Source: Pseudomonas vancouverensis
GTDB lineage: Bacteria > Pseudomonadota > Gammaproteobacteria > Pseudomonadales > Pseudomonadaceae
Assembly (NCBI RefSeq): GCF_004348895.1
Contig: NZ_RRZK01000008.1
Location: 248,001-312,000 of the forward strand
DNA length: 64,000 bases
Reading direction: 5' to 3'
Part shown: positions 16,678 to 26,534 of the stretch, piece after piece
Layout: every line of letters begins with the position of its first letter
Numbering within the stretch: position 1 is the stretch's first letter
Position numbers and translations under genes: made by a program
The notes under the pieces: model-generated
Databases searched by the model: none
What the model was told of the DNA's origin: nothing
What the model saw: only the letters and a program-made list of their open reading frames with translations

Positions 16678-17445
16678 ATGTACAAACTGACCGTAGACGA
16701 TCTGTACAAGAAATATGGCAACCATGAAGTGCTCAAGGGCGTGTCGATCAAGGCCAAGGCCGGCGATGTGATCAGCATCATCGGCTCCTCGGGGTCGGGC
16801 AAGAGCACGTTCCTGCGTTGCATCAACTTCCTCGAACAACCCTGCGCCGGGCGCATCACCGTGAATGCCGAGGAAATCCGCACCGAGAAGGACAAGCACG
16901 GTGGGCTGCGCGTGGCCAACCAGAAGCAGTTGCAGAGCATGCGCACCAAACTGTCCATGGTGTTTCAGCACTTCAACCTGTGGGCACACATGACCGTGCT
17001 GGAAAACGTGATCGAGGCGCCGATGCATGCCCTCGGCCTCAGCCGTGACGAGGCGCTGGCCCGTGGGCGCAAGTACCTGGCGAAAGTCGGCCTGCCGACC
17101 AGCATGGAAAGCAAGTACCCGGCGCATCTGTCCGGTGGCCAGCAGCAGCGCGTGGCGATCGCCAGGGCGCTGGCGATGGAGCCGGAGGTGATGCTGTTCG
17201 ACGAACCGACCTCGGCCCTTGACCCGGAGCTGGTCGGCGAGGTGCTGAAAGTGATGCAGGCGCTGGCCGAAGAGGGCCGGACCATGGTCGTGGTGACCCA
17301 CGAAATGGCCTTCGCCCGCGAGGTGTCCAACCATGTGATCTTCCTGCACCAGGGCAGGATCGAGGAAGAGGGCAACCCGGAGCAACTGTTCAAGCACACC
17401 AGGAGCGAGCGTCTCAAACAGTTCCTGGCGGGCAACCTGAAATAG
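16678..17445 (+). CDS. hisP: ABC importer ATPase (HisP-like)
   Basis: This is a 255-residue cytoplasmic ATP-binding subunit. Walker A is GSSGSGKST (36-44), the Q-loop is [18 protein letters not shown], the signature is LSGGQQQR (151-158), and Walker B is [12 protein letters not shown] (171-182). It is most similar to the HisP/GlnQ class of polar amino acid importers. It lies 25 bases after the second permease gene and completes the importer. Confidence 0.94.
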   Translation: MYKLTVDDLYKKYGNHEVLKGVSIKAKAGDVISIIGSSGSGKSTFLRCINFLEQPCAGRITVNAEEIRTEKDKHGGLRVANQKQLQSMRTKLSMVFQHFNLWAHMTVLENVIEAPMHALGLSRDEALARGRKYLAKVGLPTSMESKYPAHLSGGQQQRVAIARALAMEPEVMLFDEPTSALDPELVGEVLKVMQALAEEGRTMVVVTHEMAFAREVSNHVIFLHQGRIEEEGNPEQLFKHTRSERLKQFLAGNLK

Positions 17446-17522
17446 TGTTTTTGTTGAAGCCGTAAAGCGTGCCTCGTGGACGATCCGATGTCCGGGGCCG
17501 CTCACACAGTGATGAGGTTCAA

Positions 17523-18722
17523 ATGAGCAATTCATTCTGGCTGCGCAACGTCCGTCCTTATGGCGGCGACGCGCAAGATGTACAGATTGTCGACGGTCGC
17601 ATCGGCGCTCGTCAGCCCGCCGCCGGCAAGCCTGTCAGCGGCCCGGACCTGGACGGGCAAGGCCAACTGCTGGTGCCTTCCCTGGTGGAAAGCCACATCC
17701 ATCTGGACAAGACCTTGTGGGGGCAACCCTGGCGCCCGCACAGTGCCGGCCCGAACCTCAAGGCACGGATCGCCAATGAGCGGCAGATCCTGCGCGAGCT
17801 CACATCGCCCATCGCCGAGCGGGCGGGGGCGTTGCTGGAACAATGCATCGCGCGCGGTTCGCTGACGTTGCGTTGCCATGTCGACGCCGATCCGGAGTTG
17901 GGCATCGAACATGTGCAAGCCATGCTGGAGTTGCGCGAGCGCTACGCCGACCTGGTGGACCTGGAGTTCGTCACCTTCCCCCAGGTGGGTCTGGTCAACC
18001 GTCCCGGTGTTGAGGACTTGATGCGTGAAGCACTGGAACTGGGCGTTGAAGTGGTCGGCGGGCTCGACCCTTGCGGCATCGACAATGATCCCATCACCCA
18101 TCTCACCATCCTCTTCGAACTGGCGAGCCGCTTCGATCGCGGTATCGATATCCATCTGCATGACGGCGGCGAGCTGGGGCTCTGGCAGATTGCGCGCATC
18201 GTCGATTTCACCGAGCGTTATCAGCGCCAGGGACGGGTGATGATCAGCCATGCCTTTTGCCTGGGCATGAACAGCTGGGCTCAAGTGCAGCCATTGGCCG
18301 AGCGTCTGGCGGCCAATAGAATTTCGCTGATGACCACAGCACCGTCCGACATTGAAATTCCGCCCTTCACCGAGTTGCTGGGAGCGGGGGTGAACGTGTG
18401 CCTCGGCTCAGACGGCATTCGCGATGCGTGGACGCCGATGGGCAACGGCGACATGCTCGAACGCGCGATGCTGCTGGCGTTGCGCTGCGGCATGCGTACC
18501 GATCCGCAAATCTGCACCGCCTTCGACGCCGCGTCCACCAATGGGGCGTTGGCACTGGGGCGCAGTGATCATGGGGTGGCTGTCGGTCAGGCGGCCAACT
18601 TGATGTTGCTGCCGGCACAGACACTGAGCGAAGCCGTCGTGTCGCGTCCGCTGGCACGCACGGTGATCAGCCGCGGTGTGGTCGTGGCGAAAGATGGCCA
18701 ACTGGTCGGGAGCCGCCTGTGA
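17523..18722 (+). CDS. Cytosine deaminase-like amidohydrolase
   Basis: This is a 399-residue metal-dependent hydrolase of the CodA/AtzC group, which deaminates N-heterocycles. The metal site H58-x-H60 is in VESHIHLDKTLWG. Further segments are RCHVDAD, HLHDGGELG, ISHAFCLG and CLGSDGIRDAWTPMGNGDML; the last matches the end of the CodA active site. The usual HxxE/HCDE acid is written HDGGE here, so the catalytic glutamate may be shifted. GATGAGG precedes the ATG at 17523. It is coupled to the next amidohydrolase (GTGA overlap) and follows the importer by 77 bases, so it probably acts on the imported compound or a product of it. The substrate is unknown. Confidence 0.87.
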   Translation: MSNSFWLRNVRPYGGDAQDVQIVDGRIGARQPAAGKPVSGPDLDGQGQLLVPSLVESHIHLDKTLWGQPWRPHSAGPNLKARIANERQILRELTSPIAERAGALLEQCIARGSLTLRCHVDADPELGIEHVQAMLELRERYADLVDLEFVTFPQVGLVNRPGVEDLMREALELGVEVVGGLDPCGIDNDPITHLTILFELASRFDRGIDIHLHDGGELGLWQIARIVDFTERYQRQGRVMISHAFCLGMNSWAQVQPLAERLAANRISLMTTAPSDIEIPPFTELLGAGVNVCLGSDGIRDAWTPMGNGDMLERAMLLALRCGMRTDPQICTAFDAASTNGALALGRSDHGVAVGQAANLMLLPAQTLSEAVVSRPLARTVISRGVVVAKDGQLVGSRL

Positions 18723-20188
18723 CTCAACCGACACTCAACAAGGTCGATCTGCTGATCGAGCACGGTGTGGTCATCACCGTGGACGAGCAGCGCCGGGTGA
18801 TCGAGGATGGTGCTGTGGCTGTGCGTGGCAATCGCATCGTTGCGGTAGGGCGCACAGACGAACTGCGCGCAAATTTCACAGCAGACAAAGTCATCAACGC
18901 CCGCCACAAAGCAGTGCTGCCGGGCCTGATCGACAGTCACGCCCACGCCGGCCACGCCATGCTGAAAACCATCGGCGGGGCGGAGGGCGATGCCTGGATG
19001 CAGGCCTGCGAGAACATCTACACCCTGGCCTCCGGGGTCGGCTTCTGGGAGGCCGATGCGCGCTTGTCGGCGTTGGAGCGCCTCAAATGCGGCACCACCA
19101 CCGGCGTCTCGCTGTTGGGCGGTGGCGACTCGATCATGCGCGTCGACGATCCGGTCTACGCGCAACGTCACGCCCAGGCAATCGCTGAAATCGGCACCCG
19201 CTCGGTGGTGGCGGTCGGACCGTCGCGTTCGCCCGCACCCCGCACTTATCTTGACTGGTCAACTGAACCACCGACTCGGCGCAGCGTCAGTTTCGAGCAG
19301 ATGTTCGAGGTCTGCGATGACATCGCCAGGACCTGTGACGGCATGGCCGACGGCCGCGTGCGCATTGCACTCACCTTGCCGGTGTACGCGCCGCAACACG
19401 AACCCGGTCACCGACAGCTGGCCCCGCTGTACCGTCAGCAAGCGCAGCAATACCGCGAGCTGGCCCAGCGACATGGCCTGACGTTCACCCAGGACGGCCA
19501 CCGCGCGGGTACGTTGGCGCTGGCCCATCACGAACTGGGTCTGCTCGGTCCGACGGCCTTCATGTCCCACAGCATCGACCTCACCGAGGAAGACATCGCC
19601 CTGTGCCGGGAGACGCAGACCAGGATCGTGCATAACCCGAGCGCCATCATGTCGATCCTCGGCCGCTGCCCGGTGCCGGAGCTGATCGAAGCCGGTGTCA
19701 CCGTCGCCCTCGGTTCCGACGGCGCCGCCCCGGACCGTGGCTACGACATGTTCCGCCACATGTTCCAGTGCATGCATTACCACCGTCGGCATTTTCGCGA
19801 CCCGGACATCCTGCCCCAAGGCAAGGTGCTGGAAATGGTCACCATCGATGCCGCCAGAGCGCTGTCGATGGAGCATGAGATCGGCTCGCTGGAGGTCGGC
19901 AAGAAAGCCGACATCATTCTCATCGACCTGCTCAAGCCGCACCTGATGCCGCTGAACATGCCGGTGCACCGCGTCACCTGCTTCGCCAACGGCGCAGACG
20001 TGTGCACCACCATCGTCGACGGCAAGATCCTGATGGAAGACTACCTCGTACGTGCCGTGGACGAGGCGGCTGTGCTGGCTGCGGTGCAGGAGGAATCGGA
20101 GCGCATGCTCGACCGCAGTGGCTTGCGTCATCTGACCATCGAATCGGAAAAGCTCTGGCGCACGGCACGGTATCGCTCGGCCGATTGA
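18719..20188 (+). CDS. AtzB/TrzN-type amidohydrolase
   Basis: This is a 489-residue hydrolase of the amidohydrolase superfamily (AtzB, TrzN, 8-oxoguanine deaminase, SsnA relatives). The metal-binding pair is H74-x-H76 (IDSHAHAGHA). Later sites are FMSHSID and the catalytic aspartate in ALGSDGAAPDRG. The usual His-Ala-x-E region reads TQDGHRAGT, an atypical form. The C-terminal strand GSLEVGKKADIILIDL is standard. It starts at a GTG overlapping the upstream stop, showing translational coupling. Two consecutive deaminating or dechlorinating hydrolases behind an amino acid importer suggest stepwise removal of amines from one compound. Confidence 0.87.
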   Translation: MTQPTLNKVDLLIEHGVVITVDEQRRVIEDGAVAVRGNRIVAVGRTDELRANFTADKVINARHKAVLPGLIDSHAHAGHAMLKTIGGAEGDAWMQACENIYTLASGVGFWEADARLSALERLKCGTTTGVSLLGGGDSIMRVDDPVYAQRHAQAIAEIGTRSVVAVGPSRSPAPRTYLDWSTEPPTRRSVSFEQMFEVCDDIARTCDGMADGRVRIALTLPVYAPQHEPGHRQLAPLYRQQAQQYRELAQRHGLTFTQDGHRAGTLALAHHELGLLGPTAFMSHSIDLTEEDIALCRETQTRIVHNPSAIMSILGRCPVPELIEAGVTVALGSDGAAPDRGYDMFRHMFQCMHYHRRHFRDPDILPQGKVLEMVTIDAARALSMEHEIGSLEVGKKADIILIDLLKPHLMPLNMPVHRVTCFANGADVCTTIVDGKILMEDYLVRAVDEAAVLAAVQEESERMLDRSGLRHLTIESEKLWRTARYRSAD

Positions 20189-20201
20189 ACGACAGGCAAA
20201 A

Positions 20202-20229
20202 CCTGTGGGAGCAAGCTCGCTCCTACAGG
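20202..20229. repeat. Short REP palindrome, single
   Basis: CCTGTGGGAGC and GCTCCTACAGG flank AAGCTC. This is a truncated Pseudomonas REP element between the amidohydrolase gene and hutH. It could also act as a weak terminator or RNA-stability hairpin. Confidence 0.7.
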
Positions 20230-20278
20230 AGCAAATACAAAAACAATCCATCGCTACCCCGGTTACAGGAACATCAAC

Positions 20279-21811
20279 ATGCACACGCTGAACATCCACC
20301 CCGGCCAACTGAGCCTCGCCCAACTGCGTGCGGCCTACCAACACCCGGTCCAGGTCAGTCTCGCCAGCAGCGCCGCCGCGCAGATCGACGCCAGCGTCGC
20401 CTGCGTCGAGCAGATCCTCGCCGAGAACCGCACCGCCTATGGCATCAACACCGGCTTCGGCCTGCTGGCCTCGACCCGCATCGCCAGCGAAGACCTGGAA
20501 AACCTGCAGCGCTCGCTGGTGTTGTCCCACGCCGCCGGCGTCGGCCAGCCGATCAGTGACGACCTGGTACGGTTGATCATGGTGCTCAAGGTCAACAGCC
20601 TGAGCCGGGGTTTCTCCGGCATTCGCCGGGTGGTGATCGATGCGTTGATCGCCCTGATCAACGCCGAGGTCTACCCGCACATTCCGTTGAAAGGCTCGGT
20701 TGGCGCCTCCGGCGACCTCGCACCATTGGCGCACATGTCGCTGGTGCTGCTCGGCGAAGGCAAGGCGCGCTACAAGGGCGAGTGGATGGAAGCGACCGAG
20801 GCGCTGAAAGTCGCCGGTCTGACCCCGCTGACTCTGGCGGCGAAGGAAGGCCTGGCGCTGCTCAACGGTACCCAGGTGTCGACGGCGTTCGCCCTGCGTG
20901 GCCTGTTCGAAGGTGAAGACTTGTTCGCCGGCGCCCTGGCCCTCGGTGGCCTGACTGTCGAAGCCGTGCTCGGCTCGCGTTCACCGTTCGACGCACGCAT
21001 CCACGCCGCCCGTGGCCAGCAAGGCCAGATCGATGCCGCCGCCGCTTATCGCGACCTGCTCGGTGAGCGCAGCGAAGTCTCCGATTCCCACGAAAACTGC
21101 GAAAAGGTCCAGGACCCGTACTCCCTGCGCTGCCAGCCGCAAGTCATGGGCGCCTGCCTGACCCAGTTCCGTCAGGCCGCCGACGTGCTGGCGGTTGAAG
21201 CCAACGCCGTGTCCGACAACCCGCTGGTGTTCGCTGCCGAAGGTGACGTGATTTCCGGCGGCAACTTCCACGCCGAACCGGTGGCCATGGCCGCCGACAA
21301 CATGGCCCTGGCCATCGCCGAAATCGGCTCGCTGAGCGAGCGGCGCATCTCGTTGATGATGGACAAGCACATGTCGCAACTGCCGCCGTTCCTGGTGGCC
21401 AACGGCGGGGTCAACTCAGGCTTCATGATCGCCCAGGTCACCGCTGCGGCACTGGCCAGCGAAAACAAGGCGCTGGCCCATCCACATTCGGTGGACAGCC
21501 TGCCGACCTCGGCCAACCAGGAAGACCACGTGTCCATGGCCCCGGCGGCCGGCAAGCGCCTGTGGGAAATGGCCGAGAACACCCGCGGCATTCTCGCCGT
21601 GGAGTGGCTGGCGGCAGTGCAGGGGCTGGATTTGCGCAACGGTCTGAAGACTTCGCCGAAGCTGGAAAAGGCCCGCGCCATCCTGCGTAACGAAGTGCCG
21701 TTCTATGAAAAGGACCGCTTCTTTGCGCCGGACATCAACGCCGCGAGTGAGCTGCTGGCGTCGCGTTGCCTGAACGAGCTGGTGTCGGCGAAATTGCTGC
21801 CGAGCCTGTAA
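20279..21811 (+). CDS. hutH: Histidine ammonia-lyase
   Basis: This is a 510-residue enzyme that converts L-histidine to urocanate and ammonia. The MIO cofactor triplet Ala143-Ser144-Gly145 lies in [12 protein letters not shown]. Tyr54 ([11 protein letters not shown]), the QDPYS-like stretch [16 protein letters not shown] and [11 protein letters not shown] are all present. It closely resembles P. putida HutH over its full length, so histidine is the likely substrate. It lacks the usual hutU, hutI and hutG neighbours and instead follows an importer and two amidohydrolases. It may be a second hutH copy or serve a histidine-derived compound. Confidence 0.95.
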   Translation: MHTLNIHPGQLSLAQLRAAYQHPVQVSLASSAAAQIDASVACVEQILAENRTAYGINTGFGLLASTRIASEDLENLQRSLVLSHAAGVGQPISDDLVRLIMVLKVNSLSRGFSGIRRVVIDALIALINAEVYPHIPLKGSVGASGDLAPLAHMSLVLLGEGKARYKGEWMEATEALKVAGLTPLTLAAKEGLALLNGTQVSTAFALRGLFEGEDLFAGALALGGLTVEAVLGSRSPFDARIHAARGQQGQIDAAAAYRDLLGERSEVSDSHENCEKVQDPYSLRCQPQVMGACLTQFRQAADVLAVEANAVSDNPLVFAAEGDVISGGNFHAEPVAMAADNMALAIAEIGSLSERRISLMMDKHMSQLPPFLVANGGVNSGFMIAQVTAAALASENKALAHPHSVDSLPTSANQEDHVSMAPAAGKRLWEMAENTRGILAVEWLAAVQGLDLRNGLKTSPKLEKARAILRNEVPFYEKDRFFAPDINAASELLASRCLNELVSAKLLPSL

Positions 21812-21820
21812 AGGGCTCAT

Positions 21821-21927
21821 CCTGTAGGAGCGAGCCTGCTCGCGAAAAACGTCCGGGCAACGCGGGCACTCAGGCAGGGCGCGTTATCGTTGACGACCAT
21901 CGCGAGCAAGCTCGCACCCGCAGAGGA
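21821..21927. repeat. REPIN: inverted pair of REP sequences
   Basis: CCTGTAGGAGCGAGC-type sequence at 21821 is mirrored by the complement ending near 21927 (TCGCGAGCAAGCTCGC). A third partial copy (GCGAGCTTGCTGGCGAT) lies at about 21946-21962. This is the common Pseudomonas REP class. It separates hutH from the convergent AraC gene. Confidence 0.8.
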
Positions 21928-21975
21928 GTGCATTTCAATGGAGGCGCGAGCTTGCTGGCGATTACGTCAGCCGGT

Positions 21976-22785
21976 TCAGCGCCGACGCAGTTCCCCCGGA
22001 CTGATCCCCAGCCGCTGCCTGAACGCAGTCGTCATGTGCGCATGGGAGTTGAAGCCGCAGGCGAGGGCGATCTCGGTCAAACCGGCTGTCGAGTCGCGCA
22101 GCAGTGCCCGGGCCCTGGCGAGGCGCCTGTCGATCAGGTAACTGTGCGGGCTTTGCCCGGTGGCCTGTTTGAAGGCGCGCATGAAGTAGCCTTCGGACAA
22201 GCCGAGCAATTGCGCCATCGCGGTAACGCCGATCGGAGCGTCGAGGCCGGCGTTAATGAACTCGTCGAGCAGACGCATGCGCCGGCCGGTGATCGCATCC
22301 ATGGCCGTTGCCGACGGGGCGTCGCTGCCGGTTGCCCGCTCGGCCAACGCCAGCGCCCAGGCCTCCCAGTCGTCTTGCACTGAACCTCGCAACAGCGCCA
22401 TACGCATGCGCAAGGCGAGGGCGGTCGCCTGCGGGTCGATGCGATTGTTGAAGGCGTGGTCGCCCGGCAAGGCCAGGCCGTCGGTGCGAATCACCCGCAG
22501 GTATTCACCGCCGCTGGGTGACTCAGACAACACATCACAGCCCTGCGGCACAAACGCCAGGCCATTGGGCACGGCGTCGAAGGGGCGCACGCGGTCGCTG
22601 CCGATGGCGTGCACGCCGCGCTGGCTGTCGAAGGCGAAGCCGATACCGGCCTGGGTCGCGACATAGCGCGCGGCATAAGCGGCGCCGGGCAGCAATTCGA
22701 TCGCCCAGGGTCCGGCCTCGATACGGCGTACCGGTTCGGACTGGCGCGAGGGTTGCGGGCGATTGCGAGGGTTCATGGGCACCAT
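21976..22785 (-). CDS. AraC-family transcriptional regulator
   Basis: This is a regulator of about 269 residues with a C-terminal AraC domain at about 170-266 (MAQLLGLSEGYFMRAFKQATGQSPHSYLIDRRLARA, then IALACGFNSHAHMTTAFRQRLGISPGELRRR). The N-terminal part is a cupin-like sensing region. The ATG at 22785 has no clear ribosome site; one at 22776 has GGTG upstream and is equally likely. It is divergent from the PLP-enzyme gene, 96 bases away, which is the expected target. Confidence 0.9.
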   Translation of the reverse strand: MVPMNPRNRPQPSRQSEPVRRIEAGPWAIELLPGAAYAARYVATQAGIGFAFDSQRGVHAIGSDRVRPFDAVPNGLAFVPQGCDVLSESPSGGEYLRVIRTDGLALPGDHAFNNRIDPQATALALRMRMALLRGSVQDDWEAWALALAERATGSDAPSATAMDAITGRRMRLLDEFINAGLDAPIGVTAMAQLLGLSEGYFMRAFKQATGQSPHSYLIDRRLARARALLRDSTAGLTEIALACGFNSHAHMTTAFRQRLGISPGELRRR

Positions 22786-22881
22786 AGTAGTGAAGCCGGC
22801 ACAGAAAAGTCAGGTCAGTTTTTTGAAAGCCCTGGCAGCTCGTCGGCGTCTACTCTGGACAAAACCTCAAGGAGCCTCCCC

Positions 22882-23838
22882 ATGCAGCCACTGACACTCG
22901 CAGACATCGAACAAGCGGCGCGTCTCGTCTACCAGGTCATGCCCGCGACTGCCCAGTACTCCTGGCCGTTGTTGGCTGAGCGCCTGGGTTGCAAGGTCTG
23001 GGTCAAACACGAAAATCACACACCCACCGGTGCCTTCAAGGTGCGTGGCGGCATCACCTTTTTGCACTGGCTGAAACAGGCGCACCCCGAGGTCAAAGGT
23101 ATTGTCACGGCGACCCGCGGCAACCATGGCCAGAGCCTGGCGCTGGCGGCGAATGCGCTGGGCTTGCAGGCGCTGATCGTGGTGCCGCTGGGCAACTCGG
23201 TGGAAAAGAACAACGCGATGCGCGGGTTTGGCGGTGAAGTGGTGGAGTTCGGTCGCGATTTCGACGAAGCGCGGGAAGAGGCCGCACGCCTGGCACAACA
23301 GCACAACCTGTACCTGGTGCCACCCTTTCATGCCGAACTGGTCAAGGGCGTGGCCACCTATGCGCTGGAGCTGTTCCGCGCAGCGGCTGACCTGCACACC
23401 GTCTACGTGCCCATCGGCAGCGGCTCGGGGATCTGTGGCGTGATTGCCGCCCGTGACGCACTGGGATTGAAGACCCGTGTGGTCGGCGTGGTCTCCACCG
23501 AGGCCGAGGCCGCGAAGTTGTCCTTTGATGCCGGCAGTCTGCAGGAAACCCCGTCGGCCAATACCTTTGCCGACGGTCTGGCCGTGCGCAAGCCGATTGC
23601 CGAAGCCTTTGCGGTCTACGCCACCGGCGCCGAGCGGATCGTTTCGGTCAGCGACGCGCAGATCGCCGAAGCCATGCGCGTGTATTACACCGACACCCAC
23701 AACCTCGCCGAAGGCGCCGGCGCCTCGGCGTTGGCCGCCCTGATGCAGGAGCGTGAGGCCATGGCGGGCAAACGGGTCGCAGTGATTCTGTCCGGCGGCA
23801 ATGTCGACCGCTCGGTGTATGCGCAGGTGATTGCCTGA
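22882..23838 (+). CDS. PLP-dependent threonine dehydratase-like ammonia-lyase
   Basis: This is a 318-residue fold-type II PLP enzyme. K53 in GAFKVRGG is the Schiff-base lysine, the asparagine loop is RGNHGQS, and the glycine loop is GSGSGICG. It ends without the C-terminal ACT domains of IlvA, so it is of the short catabolic type, such as threonine/serine dehydratase or 3-hydroxyaspartate lyase. AAGGAG precedes the ATG. An MFS gene follows 108 bases later. An exact substrate cannot be given from sequence. Confidence 0.87.
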   Translation: MQPLTLADIEQAARLVYQVMPATAQYSWPLLAERLGCKVWVKHENHTPTGAFKVRGGITFLHWLKQAHPEVKGIVTATRGNHGQSLALAANALGLQALIVVPLGNSVEKNNAMRGFGGEVVEFGRDFDEAREEAARLAQQHNLYLVPPFHAELVKGVATYALELFRAAADLHTVYVPIGSGSGICGVIAARDALGLKTRVVGVVSTEAEAAKLSFDAGSLQETPSANTFADGLAVRKPIAEAFAVYATGAERIVSVSDAQIAEAMRVYYTDTHNLAEGAGASALAALMQEREAMAGKRVAVILSGGNVDRSVYAQVIA

Positions 23839-23946
23839 TCTGACGTAGAACCCACTGACGCAAACAGAACAGGGCACAGCGCTTTTGGCGGCGATGGCCG
23901 GGGCGTAGATCGTATAGTGGCCGATCAGGAACAGGGAGGCCGCGCC

Positions 23947-25179
23947 ATGTCGATCAAAGCCGTTATCGTGCTCTTGCTCACCGCACTGGTGGCGGCCACC
24001 TACGGGTTTGGCATCTACCTGTTCGCCCAGCTGGTGCCCGACATGCGTGCGGCGCTGGGTTTCGACTTCGCTTATGTCGGCGCAATTACCGCGGCGGGCC
24101 AGTTCGGTTTTCTCGTCGCGGCGCTGTTTGCAGCGTGGCTGACACCCCGGGTTGGCGGCGGGCGAGTGATTCTCGGCTCGGGAGTGGTCTGCGCGCTGGC
24201 CTTGCTGCTGGTGCCCCTGGCGCGGAACATCCTGCTGATCGGCGCCTTGCTGACCGTGCTGGCCGGGACGGCAGCGACCGTGTTCGTGCCGATGGTGGAT
24301 GTGATTTCCAGAAGCGTGCCGTTCCGTTATCGCGGCATGGCGATGGGGCTGGTCTCCAGCGGCACCAGTTACGGCGTGTTCATCAACAGCCTGTTGGTAC
24401 CCATTTACGCGCCATCGGGCGAGTGGCGCAGTGTCTGGTGGTGGGTCGGCGGTATCACGGTGGTGGCTGCCGCACTGGTGTGGCTGGTGTTTCAGCGTGC
24501 AGGCTTGCTGTCTCGCCCGACGCCGGCTCAGGTGCCTGAGCGTGAAGGTTTGCCGTCGAGCCGATTGTTCAGCCGTGACAGCGAGATCATCAAGCCCTGG
24601 GTGCTGTCGGTGTGGGCGATGAACTTTCTGGTCGGTTTTTCGACCTTTCCCTTTCAGAACTTCATGTCGTCCTACCTGCGCACGGAATTGGGCTTCAGCG
24701 TGGATTTCACCGCGCAGATCTGGGGCACCATGGGCCTGGTTGGCATGTTCGCCGGGCTGGCGGTGGGCTGGCTGTCCGATCGTGCGGGGCTGCGCACGGC
24801 GATGCTGATGGTCTATGGCGGTGTCGTTGCCGCCGCACTGATCCTGGTGTTTTACCCGCAAGGCTACTGGCCGCTGATTGCCGGCGTGCTGTTTTCCCTG
24901 GCGTTCTATCCGATCTTCGGCCTGATTCCGGCCTATGTCTCGAAAATGGCCACCACCCCGGCCATGGCGGTGGCAATCTTCGCGGTCGCCAACGTCATGC
25001 AGGGCACTGGCGGCATGCTCGGTAACTACAGTGCCGGGTGGCTGGCCAGTTACAGTGCGACCTTCACCGGCGTCTACAGCAGCATCGCCGTGGTTGGCCT
25101 GATATTGATGGTGATTACGCTACGGCTGCCGGCCGCTCGGACGCAAGCCGAGCCGGACAACCTTGAGGCCAGTCATTAG
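23947..25179 (+). CDS. MFS transporter
   Basis: This is a 410-residue permease with about 12 helices. It starts MSIKAVIVLLLTALVAATYGFGIYLFAQLVPDMRAALGF; the charged loop GWLSDRAGLRTAM after the seventh helix marks the MFS fold. GGGAGG precedes the ATG. It resembles the YbfB-like group of uncharacterised permeases. It follows the ammonia-lyase gene and may carry its substrate. Its stop overlaps the convergent sensor-kinase gene by 4 bases. Confidence 0.85.
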   Translation: MSIKAVIVLLLTALVAATYGFGIYLFAQLVPDMRAALGFDFAYVGAITAAGQFGFLVAALFAAWLTPRVGGGRVILGSGVVCALALLLVPLARNILLIGALLTVLAGTAATVFVPMVDVISRSVPFRYRGMAMGLVSSGTSYGVFINSLLVPIYAPSGEWRSVWWWVGGITVVAAALVWLVFQRAGLLSRPTPAQVPEREGLPSSRLFSRDSEIIKPWVLSVWAMNFLVGFSTFPFQNFMSSYLRTELGFSVDFTAQIWGTMGLVGMFAGLAVGWLSDRAGLRTAMLMVYGGVVAAALILVFYPQGYWPLIAGVLFSLAFYPIFGLIPAYVSKMATTPAMAVAIFAVANVMQGTGGMLGNYSAGWLASYSATFTGVYSSIAVVGLILMVITLRLPAARTQAEPDNLEASH

Positions 25180-26534
25180 CTCGTCGAATCGGCCTTCAAC
25201 AGCACCGACACGCACAAACCGCTGTGCGCCGCCTCGTCGGTGAAGCCCAGTCGCACCTGCGCGCCCATGCGCTCGGCAATGGCCTTGACGATGGACAGAC
25301 CCAGCCCCGAGCCACTCTCATCGGTGCCCATGCTGCGATAGAACGGGTCGAACACTCGCGCCTGTTCTTCTGCGCTGATGCCGGGACCGGAGTCGCGGAC
25401 CTGAAGAACGATAGACGCTGCCGTGCGTTCGACCGACAGATCGACACGTCCACCCGCAGGCGTGTAGCGAATCGCATTGTCCGCCAGGTTCTTCACCAGG
25501 ATCAGCAGGTCCATTTCGTTGACTGTCAGCTGCACGTCCTCGTCGCCTTCGACGCCAATGTCGATGCTTTTGCGTTCGGCCTGCGGCAGCAAGTCTTCCA
25601 GCACCCGCCGATAGATCTGGTGGACGGAAACCCGGGTCAGCGCCCGTTCGGGGCTCGATTGCGCGGCCGCCAGCGCCAGTAACTGGTCGATCAATTGCCG
25701 GCTGCGCTCGATGCCCCGGGACAACGGCAGCAGGCGTTCACGGGCCGGGGCCGGCAGCTCGGTGGCCGCCAGGCGTTCGGCCTGCAACGACAGCGCGGTC
25801 ATCGGCGAGCGCAACTCATGGGCGGCATCGGCGATGAAGCGCCGCTGGTTCTCCATCGACTGGGCAACCCGCGCCAGCAGGCGGTTGATGGCGACCACGA
25901 ACGGACGAATCTCCGTCGGCAGATGCTGTTCGTCGATGGGGTGCAGGGCCTGTTTGTCCCGTTGATCGATCTCGGCCGACAGGCTGGCAATGGGGCGGAA
26001 CAGCTTGCGCACCAGATCGCTGACCAGCAGCAACAGCACCGGGAACAGAATCATGAACGGCAGGAGGCTGCGCCAGGCACTTTCCCGGGCTTCCTTGTTG
26101 CGCACGCCGATTTCCTGGGCGACAACGATGCGCTCGCCGGTGGCCGTGGTCCGGACCAGCGCGCGAAAGTCTTCGCCGGCAATGTTCAGCGTCGTCAGGC
26201 CGTCGGCGAGGGTGGTGGGGAAGGGCAGCGGTATCACGCTGTCGTCGTTGCCGACGGCGAGGTGACTGTCGGCCAGGTACTGCACGATGATCCGCGATTC
26301 CTCGTCGTCACCGGCGACGTGCTCACCCGCCGGGTAACGCAGGGTCATGTGCTGGCGGTCGAACAGCACCGCGACATGCCGCAGGCTTTCGTCCTGCATT
26401 TCGTGGGCTTCATCGATGGCCGAGACAAAGGCGAACACCCCGGCCAGCAGCGCCACCAGCAAGATCGCCAGCGACAGCGCCACCGACAGGCGCAGCTGCA
26501 GCGACTCGCTCAAGCGCTTTTGGAAACCATCCAT
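25176..26534 (-). CDS. Sensor histidine kinase, OmpR-partner type (QseC/TctE-like)
   Basis: This is a 452-residue inner-membrane kinase. Helix 1 is at about 18-40, the periplasmic sensor at 41-155, helix 2 at about 156-174, then a HAMP-like linker, HisKA with H239 (DAAHELRSPMTAL), and HATPase with NLADNAIRYTPAGG, DSGPGI and GSGLGLSI. Its start overlaps the response-regulator gene by 25 bases, so the two are co-translated. The signal is not evident from sequence. Confidence 0.93.
   Translation of the reverse strand: MDGFQKRLSESLQLRLSVALSLAILLVALLAGVFAFVSAIDEAHEMQDESLRHVAVLFDRQHMTLRYPAGEHVAGDDEESRIIVQYLADSHLAVGNDDSVIPLPFPTTLADGLTTLNIAGEDFRALVRTTATGERIVVAQEIGVRNKEARESAWRSLLPFMILFPVLLLLVSDLVRKLFRPIASLSAEIDQRDKQALHPIDEQHLPTEIRPFVVAINRLLARVAQSMENQRRFIADAAHELRSPMTALSLQAERLAATELPAPARERLLPLSRGIERSRQLIDQLLALAAAQSSPERALTRVSVHQIYRRVLEDLLPQAERKSIDIGVEGDEDVQLTVNEMDLLILVKNLADNAIRYTPAGGRVDLSVERTAASIVLQVRDSGPGISAEEQARVFDPFYRSMGTDESGSGLGLSIVKAIAERMGAQVRLGFTDEAAHSGLCVSVLLKADSTS

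Noticed and set aside
22867..24861. 664-residue open frame on the minus strand
   Set aside because: It lies opposite the PLP ammonia-lyase and MFS genes and encodes a His/Gln/Arg-rich chain with no domain. Long antisense frames are expected in such high-GC DNA.
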